Of a DNA stretch of 64,000 nucleotides, positions 8,669-16,421 are shown piece by piece. Source of the DNA: Arthrobacter oryzae (GTDB taxonomy: Bacteria; Actinomycetota; Actinomycetes; Actinomycetales; Micrococcaceae); assembly GCF_030812315.1 (NCBI RefSeq), contig NZ_JAUSSM010000002.1, positions 186,001-250,000 on the forward strand. The letters are read 5' to 3'. How positions within the stretch are numbered: the stretch's first letter is position 1; each line of letters begins with the position of its first letter. The position numbers and the translations under genes were made by a program. The notes under the pieces are model-generated. The model made no database searches. It had not been told where the DNA came from and saw only the letters and a program-made list of their open reading frames with translations.

Positions 8669-9661
8669 ATGATGCGCCTGCGCCTTGCCATACTTGACGA
8701 CTACCAGTCCGTTGCCCTGGACTACGCGCCTTGGGAACAGCTTGCGGCCGACGGCGTCGAGGTCACTGTCCTGACCCGGCCATTTCGGGACGACGCCGAT
8801 GCGGTCACCGGCCTGCGGGATTTCGATATCATCATCGCCATGCGGGAACGCACCCCCTTCGGCCGCGACCGGCTGCGGCAGCTGCCCGGCCTCAAGCTGT
8901 TAGTGACCACCGGGATGGCGAACCAGTCCATCGATCTCCAGGCGGCCCGGGAACAGGGTGTCGTGGTGTGCGGCACCGGCGGCTCTCCGGCAGCCGCCCC
9001 GGAACTGACGTGGGCCCTGCTGCTCGCATTCGCCCGCAGCGTTCCGTTCGAAGACCGACGACTGCGCGCCGGCCGCTGGCAGTCCACTGTCGGCTTTGAA
9101 CTGTCCGGCAAGACGCTGGGCGTGCTCGGCCTGGGTAAAATCGGGACAAGGATCGCCGCCTATGGCAGGGCCTTCGGCATGGATGTCATTGCCTGGAGCC
9201 CCAACCTCACCGACGAGGCAGCCTCGCAGGCCGGCGCCCGGAAAGTCAGCAAGGACGCACTCTTCCGCGAGTCGGACGTGGTCTCCGTGCACGTGCGTCT
9301 CTCGGAGCGTTCCCGGGGCGTGGTAGGCGAAGAGGAACTCCGCCTCCTGGGGCCAAGCGGGGTACTGGTCAATACCGCCCGCGGACCCCTTGTTGACGAG
9401 GACGCCCTGGTCCGCGGACTGAACGAAGGCTGGCTCGGCGGCGCCGCCCTGGATGTCTACGACGTCGAACCGTTGCCCGCCGGCCACCGCCTGCTGTCCG
9501 CACCCCGGACCGTTCTGACGCCGCATCTGGGGTACGTCACGGAGCAAAGCTACCGGCAGTTTTACGGCGGCGCCTTCGAAGACGTGCAGGCCTGGCTCAA
9601 GGGCAGCCCGATCCGCCTGCTGACCCCCGCTGATACGTACCGGGCGGGGTCTTCGGTGTGA
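8669..9661 (+). CDS. D-isomer-specific 2-hydroxyacid dehydrogenase, NAD-dependent
   Basis: 330 aa; ribosome site aaagga before ATG 8669, with a second ATG at 8672. It has the Rossmann motif GVLGLGKIGTR (GxGxxG) near residue 150. The catalytic triad of the family is visible: Arg in VNTARGPLVDE, Glu in LDVYDVEPLP and His in LTPHLGYVTE. Such enzymes interconvert 2-hydroxy acids and 2-keto acids (examples: glycerate, phosphoglycerate and formate dehydrogenases). The length fits the family. The gene lies 44 bases after the M20 gene and overlaps the next gene by 4 bases, so it belongs to the same operon. Which hydroxyacid is used is unknown. Confidence 0.9.
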   Translation: MMRLRLAILDDYQSVALDYAPWEQLAADGVEVTVLTRPFRDDADAVTGLRDFDIIIAMRERTPFGRDRLRQLPGLKLLVTTGMANQSIDLQAAREQGVVVCGTGGSPAAAPELTWALLLAFARSVPFEDRRLRAGRWQSTVGFELSGKTLGVLGLGKIGTRIAAYGRAFGMDVIAWSPNLTDEAASQAGARKVSKDALFRESDVVSVHVRLSERSRGVVGEEELRLLGPSGVLVNTARGPLVDEDALVRGLNEGWLGGAALDVYDVEPLPAGHRLLSAPRTVLTPHLGYVTEQSYRQFYGGAFEDVQAWLKGSPIRLLTPADTYRAGSSV

Positions 9662-10635
9662 GTGGATTGCAGGCTGATCCGGCGCTGGCAGCGCGTCTTG
9701 GAACAGTGCTCGGGAGCGGGCATTCACGTTTTGCGGTAGCAACCGTCGCCGGCGGAAAGGTCAGCGTCGCGGCGGCAGGTGTGCCGCTCGACGCCGACTT
9801 CGAGATCGGTTCGATTTCCAAGGGCATCACCGGGTTGCTCTATGCTGACGCGTGCAACCGGAGGGAGATCTCAGCCGACATGACCCTGGGGGAGCTGCTG
9901 CCGCTGGCGGACTGCGAGGCGGCGCGGGTAACGCTCGCCTCCGTGAGCCGCCATTCGTCCGGGCTGCCGAGACTTCCGGCCGTCGCGCACCCCCTGCGGC
10001 GCACGCTTTCACTATGGCTGCGCGGGGCGAACCCATACGGGGAGGACTTGGAGGAACTGCTCGCGCAGGCGGGAACGGTGCGGGTCCGGGATCCGCGTCC
10101 GCGGTATTCGAACCTTGGATTTGAACTGCTCGGGCATGCCGTGGCGGCAGGCGCCGGGCTAAGCTACCGCAATCTCGTGACGGAGCGGCTTTCCGCTCCG
10201 TTGTCGCTCACCTCGCTGTACACGCCCTCCGCCGCCGCCGACCTTGGACCCGATGCCCTGACCGGCAGAAGCCGGTTCGGCCGGCCAAAGCAACCCTGGA
10301 CCGGCGAAGCCCTGGCTCCCGCCGGCGGCGTCCGGGCCTCCATCGGTGACATGGGCAGGCTGACCCGCGCCCTGCTGGACGATTCAGCTCCCGGCATTTC
10401 CGCCCTGGATCCGGTGGCCGACTTCGCCGGCCCCGCAGTCCGCATCGGGGCCGCCTGGATCACCCTTCAGGCCAAGGGCCGGTCCGTCACCTGGCACAAC
10501 GGTGCCACGGGCGGGTTCAGCTCCTGGATCGGCCTCGACCGGGACGCCAACACAGGAGTAGTCCTGATGTCAGCGACGTCGGCATCCGTCGACCGTCATG
10601 GATTCAGGCTGCTCGAGGAACTGACACACCCCTGA
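9658..10635 (+). CDS. Serine hydrolase of the beta-lactamase/penicillin-binding fold
   Basis: 325 aa, GTG start overlapping the previous stop (GTGA). The three active-site motifs of the class C beta-lactamase/DD-peptidase/EstB fold can be seen: S-I-S-K near residue 48 (SxxK), the Y-S-N triad in RYSNLGFELLG, and HNGATGG in the third motif position. There is no clear signal peptide, so the enzyme is probably cytoplasmic. That favours an esterase, amidase or D-aminopeptidase role in the operon's catabolic pathway over antibiotic resistance. Substrate unknown. Confidence 0.85.
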   Translation: MSGLQADPALAARLGTVLGSGHSRFAVATVAGGKVSVAAAGVPLDADFEIGSISKGITGLLYADACNRREISADMTLGELLPLADCEAARVTLASVSRHSSGLPRLPAVAHPLRRTLSLWLRGANPYGEDLEELLAQAGTVRVRDPRPRYSNLGFELLGHAVAAGAGLSYRNLVTERLSAPLSLTSLYTPSAAADLGPDALTGRSRFGRPKQPWTGEALAPAGGVRASIGDMGRLTRALLDDSAPGISALDPVADFAGPAVRIGAAWITLQAKGRSVTWHNGATGGFSSWIGLDRDANTGVVLMSATSASVDRHGFRLLEELTHP

Positions 10636-10648
10636 CGGAAGGACGGCG

Positions 10649-12271
10649 ATGTCCACGGAACTGCCCGCAGACCCCCTGAAACTGGACGGGCGGACCAACG
10701 TTCGAACGGCCCTCCTCGGCGGTACGACCTTCCGGAGCCTAAGCGAGCAAACGCTGTCTCCCAGGGAAGAGAAGTTTGAACGGGCCAGGCAAACGCTGGG
10801 GTTCTTCCTCGCTCCTGCAGTGGCGATCACCTTCGCACTCGTGCCGGTGCCGATGGACCGGACACAGCAACTGTTGGCGGCGGTTCTGCTGGGCGTGATC
10901 ATCCTGTGGATCTGCGAGCCGGTGCCCATCCCCGTGGGAGGCCTCCTGGGGGTTGCCGCCGTGGTGATTCTCGGTGTGGCCCCGGCGGGCGAAGTCCTGG
11001 CCCCGTTCGGCTCTACAACGATCTTCACGTTCATCGGCGCGTTCATCCTCGCCCAGGCGATGCTCAAACACGGCATCGCGCAGCGGCTCGCCTTTGCCGT
11101 GCTGTCCATCCCTGGCGTGGCAACGTCCAGCTACCGCGTGGTCATCGCCTTCGGCGTCATCACCTGCCTGCTGTCGGCCTTCGTGTCGAACACGGCAACG
11201 GTGGCCATGCTCATGCCTACCGCCCTGGGCATCCTCGCGGTCATCGCCGAGCTCATGCAGGACCGCGGCGTCGTCCGGGCCGACTTTGATCCGCTCCGCC
11301 TGCGGGTAGGCGCGGCACTGATGCTGATGCTGGCGTACGGCGCCAGCGTCGGAGGCCTGCTCACGCCGGTGGGGTCACCGCCCAACCTCATCGGCCGGGG
11401 CCTCATTGAGGAAGCCACCGGGCAACGCATTTCCTTCGCCCAGTGGACCGCCGCCGCAGCCCCGCTGTGCCTGGCCATGTTCGTGGTGCTCGCACTGACG
11501 ATGTTCCTGCTCAACAAGCCGGAGGTCCGCCGGATCGAGGGCGTCGCGGAATACATCCGCGCGCAGCGGGCCGCCCGCGGCAAAATGTCGCGGGCGGAGG
11601 TCAACACGTTGATCGCCTTCGGATTCACCGTCACGCTCTGGCTGCTTCCGGCAATGGTCAGCCTCGCAACAGGCACCGACTCCGACCTCTACCTGTTCCT
11701 GGATGACCGGCTGGACGAAGGCATCGTGGCCGTCCTCGGAGCCTCCTTGCTGTTCATCCTGCCCGTCAACTGGAAGGAACGCCGGGCCACGCTCACCTGG
11801 TCGGACGCCGCCAGAATCGACTGGGGGACCATCCTCCTCTTCGGCACCGGCATCATTTTCGGATCGCTCCTTGCCGCTACCGGACTGGCAGAAACCATCG
11901 GGACGGCCGCCTCCCAGAACCTCAACATCTCCAACGTCGTGGCCATCACCGCGTTCTCCGCGGTTTTGGCCATCCTCATCTCGGAGACGACGAGCAACAC
12001 TGCCTCCGCCGCCGTCGTTGTGCCCATCGTCATCCCGCTGTGCCAGGCGATGGGGATTGACCCGTTTGTGCCCGCGCTGGCGGCAACCTTCGCCGCGTCC
12101 TTCGGGTTTATGCTGCCCGTGTCCACCCCGCAAAACGCCATTGTCTACGGTTCCGGCGCCGTTCCGATCATCAGGATGATCCGCACCGGGCTGGTGTTCG
12201 ACATCCTCGGGGCACTCCTGATCGTCAGTATCGTCCCGGTCATGGTCGCGGTCACCGGCATCGGCCGGTAA
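10649..12271 (+). CDS. DASS (SLC13-type) anion/dicarboxylate symporter
   Basis: 540 aa, ribosome site ggaagg 7 bases before the ATG. It has about 11 hydrophobic segments and the two SNT signature motifs of the divalent anion:sodium symporter family, in FVSNTATVAMLMPTA and SETTSNTASAAVVVPI. The adjacent TPVGSPPNLIGRG is also typical. SNT motifs build the sodium and carboxylate sites. Likely function is sodium-coupled uptake of a dicarboxylate or related anion. An unusual N-terminal cytoplasmic stretch of about 50 residues precedes TM1. It is the last gene of the operon that began at 5974 and is followed by a strong terminator at 12307-12351. Confidence 0.9.
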   Translation: MSTELPADPLKLDGRTNVRTALLGGTTFRSLSEQTLSPREEKFERARQTLGFFLAPAVAITFALVPVPMDRTQQLLAAVLLGVIILWICEPVPIPVGGLLGVAAVVILGVAPAGEVLAPFGSTTIFTFIGAFILAQAMLKHGIAQRLAFAVLSIPGVATSSYRVVIAFGVITCLLSAFVSNTATVAMLMPTALGILAVIAELMQDRGVVRADFDPLRLRVGAALMLMLAYGASVGGLLTPVGSPPNLIGRGLIEEATGQRISFAQWTAAAAPLCLAMFVVLALTMFLLNKPEVRRIEGVAEYIRAQRAARGKMSRAEVNTLIAFGFTVTLWLLPAMVSLATGTDSDLYLFLDDRLDEGIVAVLGASLLFILPVNWKERRATLTWSDAARIDWGTILLFGTGIIFGSLLAATGLAETIGTAASQNLNISNVVAITAFSAVLAILISETTSNTASAAVVVPIVIPLCQAMGIDPFVPALAATFAASFGFMLPVSTPQNAIVYGSGAVPIIRMIRTGLVFDILGALLIVSIVPVMVAVTGIGR

Positions 12272-12306
12272 CAGACGACGCCTGCCCTTCCCTGCTTCCG
12301 CCGGGC

Positions 12307-12351
12307 AAGCAGGAACGCCCGCCGTGTAAACCCGGGCGGGCGTTTCTGCTT
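12307..12351. terminator. Bidirectional terminator hairpin
   Basis: A 17-bp stem (12307-12323 with 12335-12351, one G-T pair) encloses an 11-base loop; the core is AACGCCCGCC / GGCGGGCGTT. It lies between the convergent DASS and dctA genes and can end both transcripts. T-tracts are short. Confidence 0.75.
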
Positions 12352-12373
12352 CCACCAGCAGGTGAAGGTGCGC

Positions 12374-13900
12374 TCAGATGGGTTCCGAGTAGGCTGGGCG
12401 GCGCTCGGCGGACAGCCGCTCATCGGACGGGGAGTGTTCGACGCCGGCGGCGTGCCTGGGAGCCGGATCCTCCACGGCGGGGTGCTTGGGGCTGTGGTGC
12501 CCGTATTCGGCCAGGTCCTCGTCGAGGTCGGTCACGTCGTCGAGGTGGATGGGGTCCTCGGCCGGCATGGGCTCGACGGTTTCACCGTTGAAGACCCGGC
12601 GGGCGCGGTCAGCGTCCAGCGTGCGGTCCCACCAGGCGATGAACAGGGTTGCCACGGCGTTGCCGGTGAAGTTCACCAAAGCGCGGCACTCGGACATGAA
12701 CTTGTCGATGCCGAAAATGAGCATGATGCCGGCGGCGGGGATAGTGCCGATGGTGGTCAGGGTGGCGGTGAGGGCGATGAAGCCGCCGCCGGCAACCCCT
12801 GCCGCGCCCTTGGAGGTCAGCAGCATGACCGCGAGCAGGCCCAGCTGCTGGCCGAGAGTCAGGTCAGTGTTGGTGGCCTGGGCGATGTAGAGGGCAGCCA
12901 GGGAAAGGTAGATGGCGGCGCCGTCGAGGTTGAAGCTGTAGCCGGTGGGGACGACGAGCCCGACGGTTTCCTTCTTCACGCCGGCGTGCTCGAGCTTGCG
13001 CATCAGGCCCGGGAGGGCCGGTTCGGCGGTGGACGTGCCCAGGATGAGCATGTACTCCTCCTTGAGGTGGCGGATCATCTTGAAGATGTTCAGCTTCAGG
13101 AAGGCCATCACGGAACCCAGGACCACCACGACGAAGAGGATGGAGGTGATGTAGAACAGGGCGATCAGCCCGCCCATGCTCGTGAGGGAGGAGACGCCGT
13201 ACTTGCCCACCGCGAAGGCCATGGCGCCGAAGGCGCCGATCGGGGCGGCTTTCATGGTGAAGCTCAGGATCTTGAACATCACGCCGGTCAGGCGCTGTAC
13301 GCCGTCCAGGACGGGCGCGCCCACCTTGCCCATGGCGTTCAGGGCGATGCCGAAGACCACGGCGATGAAGATGATCTGGAGGATGTCGCCCTCAACGAAC
13401 GGGCCCACGATGCTGTTCGGGATGATGTGGGTGAGGAACTGCCACCATTCCTGGTTCGCGCCGGCGTCGATGAGCTTGGCCGCCGATTCGGAGGTTTCGA
13501 TCGAATCGGCGTCGGCGTTGACGCCGTCACCGAGGCGGAAGATGTTGATGGCGACCAGGCCGAAGATCATCGCCAGGATGGTGCCGACCTGGAAGTACGT
13601 GAGGGCCTTCAGCCCGGTCATGCCGACCTTTTTCAGGTCCGCAACACTGGCGATGCCGCCCACAATGGTCAGGAAAACGATCGGGCCGATGAGCATTTTC
13701 ATCGAGTTCACGAAGGTGGTGCCGATGGGCTCCATCGCGATGCCGAAGGACGGTGCGAGCCAGCCGACGAGAATGCCGACCAGAATGGCGGTCAGTACCC
13801 AGAAGTACAGCTGCTTGTACCAGCGTGTCTTGGGCGCCGCGTTCTTTGCTGTCTGATTTTTGGCTGGGGCAGCCGGGCCGGCAGTAGTGATGTGGTCCAT
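12374..13900 (-). CDS. dctA: C4-dicarboxylate:cation symporter DctA
   Basis: 508 aa from the ATG at 13900 (MDHITTAGPAAPAKNQ), preceded by gaggtagga; the open frame continues upstream without protein-like sequence. It is a member of the dicarboxylate/amino acid:cation symporter (DAACS) family, with hairpin segments carrying LGTSTAEPALPGLMRKLEHAG and GYSFNLDGAAIYLSLAALYIAQ, plus the C-terminal FMSECRALVNFTGNAVAT of DctA. It imports malate, succinate, fumarate and similar acids with protons or sodium. The tail of about 60 residues after the last helix is long, acidic and His-rich. It sits 145 bases downstream of the D-malate-type dehydrogenase, in the same direction, so transporter and enzyme form one functional unit. 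Confidence 0.93.
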   Translation of the reverse strand: MDHITTAGPAAPAKNQTAKNAAPKTRWYKQLYFWVLTAILVGILVGWLAPSFGIAMEPIGTTFVNSMKMLIGPIVFLTIVGGIASVADLKKVGMTGLKALTYFQVGTILAMIFGLVAINIFRLGDGVNADADSIETSESAAKLIDAGANQEWWQFLTHIIPNSIVGPFVEGDILQIIFIAVVFGIALNAMGKVGAPVLDGVQRLTGVMFKILSFTMKAAPIGAFGAMAFAVGKYGVSSLTSMGGLIALFYITSILFVVVVLGSVMAFLKLNIFKMIRHLKEEYMLILGTSTAEPALPGLMRKLEHAGVKKETVGLVVPTGYSFNLDGAAIYLSLAALYIAQATNTDLTLGQQLGLLAVMLLTSKGAAGVAGGGFIALTATLTTIGTIPAAGIMLIFGIDKFMSECRALVNFTGNAVATLFIAWWDRTLDADRARRVFNGETVEPMPAEDPIHLDDVTDLDEDLAEYGHHSPKHPAVEDPAPRHAAGVEHSPSDERLSAERRPAYSEPI

Positions 13901-14009
13901 GATTCCTACCTCGTTGTGGAATGTGACTGGAGGGTGCTTGGTGAATGGGAGCATGACGGAGCGGACTGCGGCGGTGTGTTGAACCGCCGTCCACTCCTGG
14001 CTATGGACT

Positions 14010-14034
14010 GACCGCCGGGATATCCCGGCTGGTC
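14010..14034. other. Hairpin between the dehydrogenase and dctA genes
   Basis: A perfect 14-base palindrome (CCGGGATATCCCGG, 14015-14028) is extended by GACC/GGTC, with one bulged base. It sits just after the dehydrogenase stop codon and 110 bases before dctA. It could reduce read-through, stabilise the upstream mRNA, or be a protein site. No T-tract follows. Confidence 0.4.
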
Positions 14035-14045
14035 GCGCGTTCCGG

Positions 14046-15143
14046 CTAGACGGCGGCCAGGGTGTGGGTGAGGGCCCTGACGATTGCCTCGGTGACGTCA
14101 TCGGTGTTCGCTTCGCCGCCGACGTCGCGCGTCAGGTATCCGGCGGCGGTGGTCTGCTCGATGGCGGCCTCGACCAGGCGGGCTTCCTCGTGGAGCCCGA
14201 AGTGGTCCAGCATCAGCGCGGCACTGGCAATCGCACCGATCGGGTTGCTGATTCCCTTGCCCGCAATGTCAGGGGCGGAGCCGTGGACGGGTTCGAACAT
14301 GGACGGGAAGCGGCGCTCAGGGTTCAGGTTCGCGCTGGCCGCGAGGCCCAGGCTGCCGGCCAGGGCCGAGCCCAGGTCCGAGAGGATGTCGGCGTTCAGG
14401 TTTGAGGCGACGACGACGGACAGGTCCTCCGGCTTGAGGATGAACTTCGCGCTCATGGCATCGACCAGGACGCTTTCGGTCTGCACGTCCGGGTAATCGA
14501 GGGCCACGCGCTGGAACGTTTCGTCCCAGAGGACCATTCCGTACTGCTGCGCGTTGGACTTGGTCACGGAGGAGACCTTTTTGACGGTGCGGGTCCGGGC
14601 GAGGTCGAACGCGAAACGCATAATGCGCTCACAGCCCTTTTCTGTGAACAGCGCGGTCTGCAGGGCCACTTCGTTGCCGGGGCCTCGGCCGCTCAGGTTC
14701 CGTCCGCCCAGGCCGGCGTATTCGCCTTCGCTGTTCTCGCGGACAACAACCCAGTCGAGCTCGGTGTTGTCGGCCTTGCGCAGCGGAGACTGAATGCCCG
14801 GGAGGAATTTCACCGGGCGGACGTTGGCCCACTGGTCAAAGTTCTGCGTGATGTTCAGGCGCAGGCCCCAGAGGCTGATGTGGTCCGGGACGTTCTCCCA
14901 GCCGACGGCGCCGAAGTAGATCGCGTCGAAATCCTTCAAGGTCTCAAGGCCCTTGGGGTCCATCATCTGGCCGGTCTTTTCGTAGTAGCCGCAGCCCCAG
15001 GGGAACTCGGTCCACTCGAAGGCAAACTTGCCGCCGGAGTTCTCCGCCAGGGCGTCCAGGACGCGGCGGCCAGCGGAGACAACTTCCTTGCCGACGCCGT
15101 CTGCGGGAATCGAAGCGATGCTGAATTTCTGGGTGGCGCTCAT
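14046..15143 (-). CDS. dmlA: D-malate / tartrate dehydrogenase (decarboxylating)
   Basis: 365 aa starting at ATG 15143, with ribosome site gaggaggt 6 bases upstream. It belongs to the isocitrate/isopropylmalate dehydrogenase superfamily, in the D-malate/tartrate branch: FDAIYFGAVGWENVPDHISLW, VVRENSEGEYAGLGG, TKSNAQQYG and the C-terminal FEPVHGSAPDIAGKGISNPIG. It oxidises D-malate to pyruvate and CO2, or tartrate to oxaloglycolate, using NAD and a divalent metal. A LysR gene directly upstream and dctA directly downstream reproduce the logic of the E. coli dmlR/dmlA/dctA set, which favours D-malate. Tartrate is the alternative substrate. Confidence 0.87.
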   Translation of the reverse strand: MSATQKFSIASIPADGVGKEVVSAGRRVLDALAENSGGKFAFEWTEFPWGCGYYEKTGQMMDPKGLETLKDFDAIYFGAVGWENVPDHISLWGLRLNITQNFDQWANVRPVKFLPGIQSPLRKADNTELDWVVVRENSEGEYAGLGGRNLSGRGPGNEVALQTALFTEKGCERIMRFAFDLARTRTVKKVSSVTKSNAQQYGMVLWDETFQRVALDYPDVQTESVLVDAMSAKFILKPEDLSVVVASNLNADILSDLGSALAGSLGLAASANLNPERRFPSMFEPVHGSAPDIAGKGISNPIGAIASAALMLDHFGLHEEARLVEAAIEQTTAAGYLTRDVGGEANTDDVTEAIVRALTHTLAAV

Positions 15144-15245
15144 GTGCCTACCTCCTCGTTGAGTCTGTTTAGCAGCGTCACACTGCCCTTCCTCTTCAAG
15201 TAGAAGGCCTGCCCCTTCAAGGCGTCCAAGACCAAGATCCGATGC

Positions 15246-15283
15246 GGCAAATAGGTTCAGCCTAGGCAAATAGGTTCAGCCTA
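15246..15283. repeat. Tandem 19-bp repeat with LysR-type dyads upstream of dmlA
   Basis: Two exact copies of a 19-base unit (GGCAAATAGGTTCAGCCTA) lie head to tail at 15246-15264 and 15265-15283. Each contains ATAGG-N5-CCTA; with the next base the second is a perfect dyad, ATAGGTTCAGCCTAT (15270-15284). The 19-base period is close to two helical turns. The sites lie about 110-140 bases upstream of the dehydrogenase start, a normal activator position for a LysR-type regulator. Confidence 0.7.
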
Positions 15284-15300
15284 TCGATCTCCCGTCGGTT

Positions 15301-15345
15301 GCTCCGCTAGCGCCCTTTTGAGGTCCCAAACGGCGCTAGCGGAGC
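15301..15345. terminator. Hairpin overlapping the lysR stop codon
   Basis: A perfect 14-bp inverted repeat: GCTCCGCTAGCGCC at 15301-15314 and its complement at 15332-15345, with a 17-base loop. The right arm contains the stop codon of the LysR gene. No T-tract follows on the minus strand, so it is a terminator-like or attenuating hairpin rather than a classical terminator. Confidence 0.5.
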
Positions 15346-16244
15346 AGTGGATCGGGTTTGCCATGTGCGTGCAGCTCCGCCACCTTGAGGAACGCCCGGG
15401 CCGCCGGCGTCAGGTCTTCCTTCCGGCTCAGGATGGCAACATCGAGGTGTGACACCGGCTCGATGAGGACCGTGCGCAGCCCGGCCTTGTGCGCGGTGGG
15501 CGCCCACGAGGAGGGCATCACCGCATGTCCCACTCCGGCGAGCACCAGCGGCAGGATCGAGGTGCGGTGGGCGACCTCGACGACAATCTCCGTTTTGACG
15601 CCGTGCGCCAGCGCATCGTCCACCAGCCACCGCATCAGGGATCCGCGCTGGCTGGCGATCAGCCGGTGTCCGCCGAGGTCCTCCCGCTGGATGGCCGTTC
15701 CCGGGTTGAACGTGTCGGCCTGGGGGTTCACGATCAGGATCAGCGGCTGGCGCTCCAGCTCCAGGACCTGCACTCCGGGGACCCGGATGGGCGTCGAGGA
15801 GCCGGCAAGGCCGATTTCGGTGCTGCCCGTGCGGACGGATTCGATCACCTCCTCGGGTGTGAAGGCCGCGCTGACGTTGAGCCGGACCGAGGGGTGGAGC
15901 CGGGTAAAGCCCGCGATCATCGACGTCAGCGGCTCAATCCCGGGCGAGGGCATGGTGATGATGTCCAGGCGGCCGCTCCGGACACCGCGCAGTGCCTGTA
16001 CTGCCGACTGTGCCGCATCGAGGTCGCGCATCACCAGTCTGGCAGGCCCGACGAGCTCCTTGCCCGCCTCGCTGAGGACCGCCCGGCGGCCGATGCGGTG
16101 GAAGAGCGGCACGCCGAGGTCCTTCTCCAGCCCGGCGATGGTCTGGGACAGCGAGGGCTGGGCGATCAGCAGGTGCTCCGCAGCGCGGTTGAAGCCGTCG
16201 TGGTCAACAACGGCCAGGAAATACTTCAGCTTTCGCGTGTCCAC
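15336..16244 (-). CDS. LysR-family transcriptional regulator (DmlR-like by context)
   Basis: 302 aa from GTG 16244 (DTRKLKYFLAVVDHDGFNRA), chosen because gaaggggc lies just upstream and the LysR fold begins at once. The N-terminal HTH contains AAEHLLIAQPSLSQTIAGLEKDLG, typical of LysR; the rest is the periplasmic-binding-like effector domain. It is followed in the same direction by the D-malate-type dehydrogenase and dctA, and so is probably their activator, sensing D-malate or a related acid. A dyad related to those upstream of the dehydrogenase occurs at 16325-16339, upstream of its own start, which suggests autoregulation. Confidence 0.9.
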   Translation of the reverse strand: MDTRKLKYFLAVVDHDGFNRAAEHLLIAQPSLSQTIAGLEKDLGVPLFHRIGRRAVLSEAGKELVGPARLVMRDLDAAQSAVQALRGVRSGRLDIITMPSPGIEPLTSMIAGFTRLHPSVRLNVSAAFTPEEVIESVRTGSTEIGLAGSSTPIRVPGVQVLELERQPLILIVNPQADTFNPGTAIQREDLGGHRLIASQRGSLMRWLVDDALAHGVKTEIVVEVAHRTSILPLVLAGVGHAVMPSSWAPTAHKAGLRTVLIEPVSHLDVAILSRKEDLTPAARAFLKVAELHAHGKPDPLLR

Positions 16245-16324
16245 GCCAGCCCCTTCCCGATTCGGTCCCTTGGGCTTCCCGCGCGATGGCTCGGGGGAGC
16301 GATGCGTCCCGCGCTGAAGCATAG

Positions 16325-16339
16325 ATAGCCTACGCCTAT
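16325..16339. promoter_or_regulatory. Candidate LysR operator upstream of the lysR gene
   Basis: ATAG-N7-CTAT (ATAGCCTACGCCTAT) matches the dyad found in the tandem repeats upstream of the dehydrogenase (ATAGGTTCAGCCTAT). It lies 81 bases upstream of the lysR GTG. LysR proteins often bind T-N11-A dyads at their own promoter. The inference rests on motif sharing. Confidence 0.5.
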
Positions 16340-16421
16340 GAAAGAATCAACGCAGCGCCCAAGCCGGCCCCGCTGACGTATTCGGAGAGCGGAGCCCGCC
16401 CCGTAACTGCAAAGGAGCCCC

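Noticed and set aside
12362..14011. Long plus-strand open frame (549 codons) opposite dctA
   Set aside because: Shadow of GC-rich codon bias. Its protein is rich in Gly, Glu, Asp and His with no hydrophobic core, while the minus strand encodes a clear DctA.
15246..15283. Tandem 19-bp repeat as a CRISPR or start of a longer array
   Set aside because: Only two units without spacers, located in a promoter region. A regulator site explains it better.
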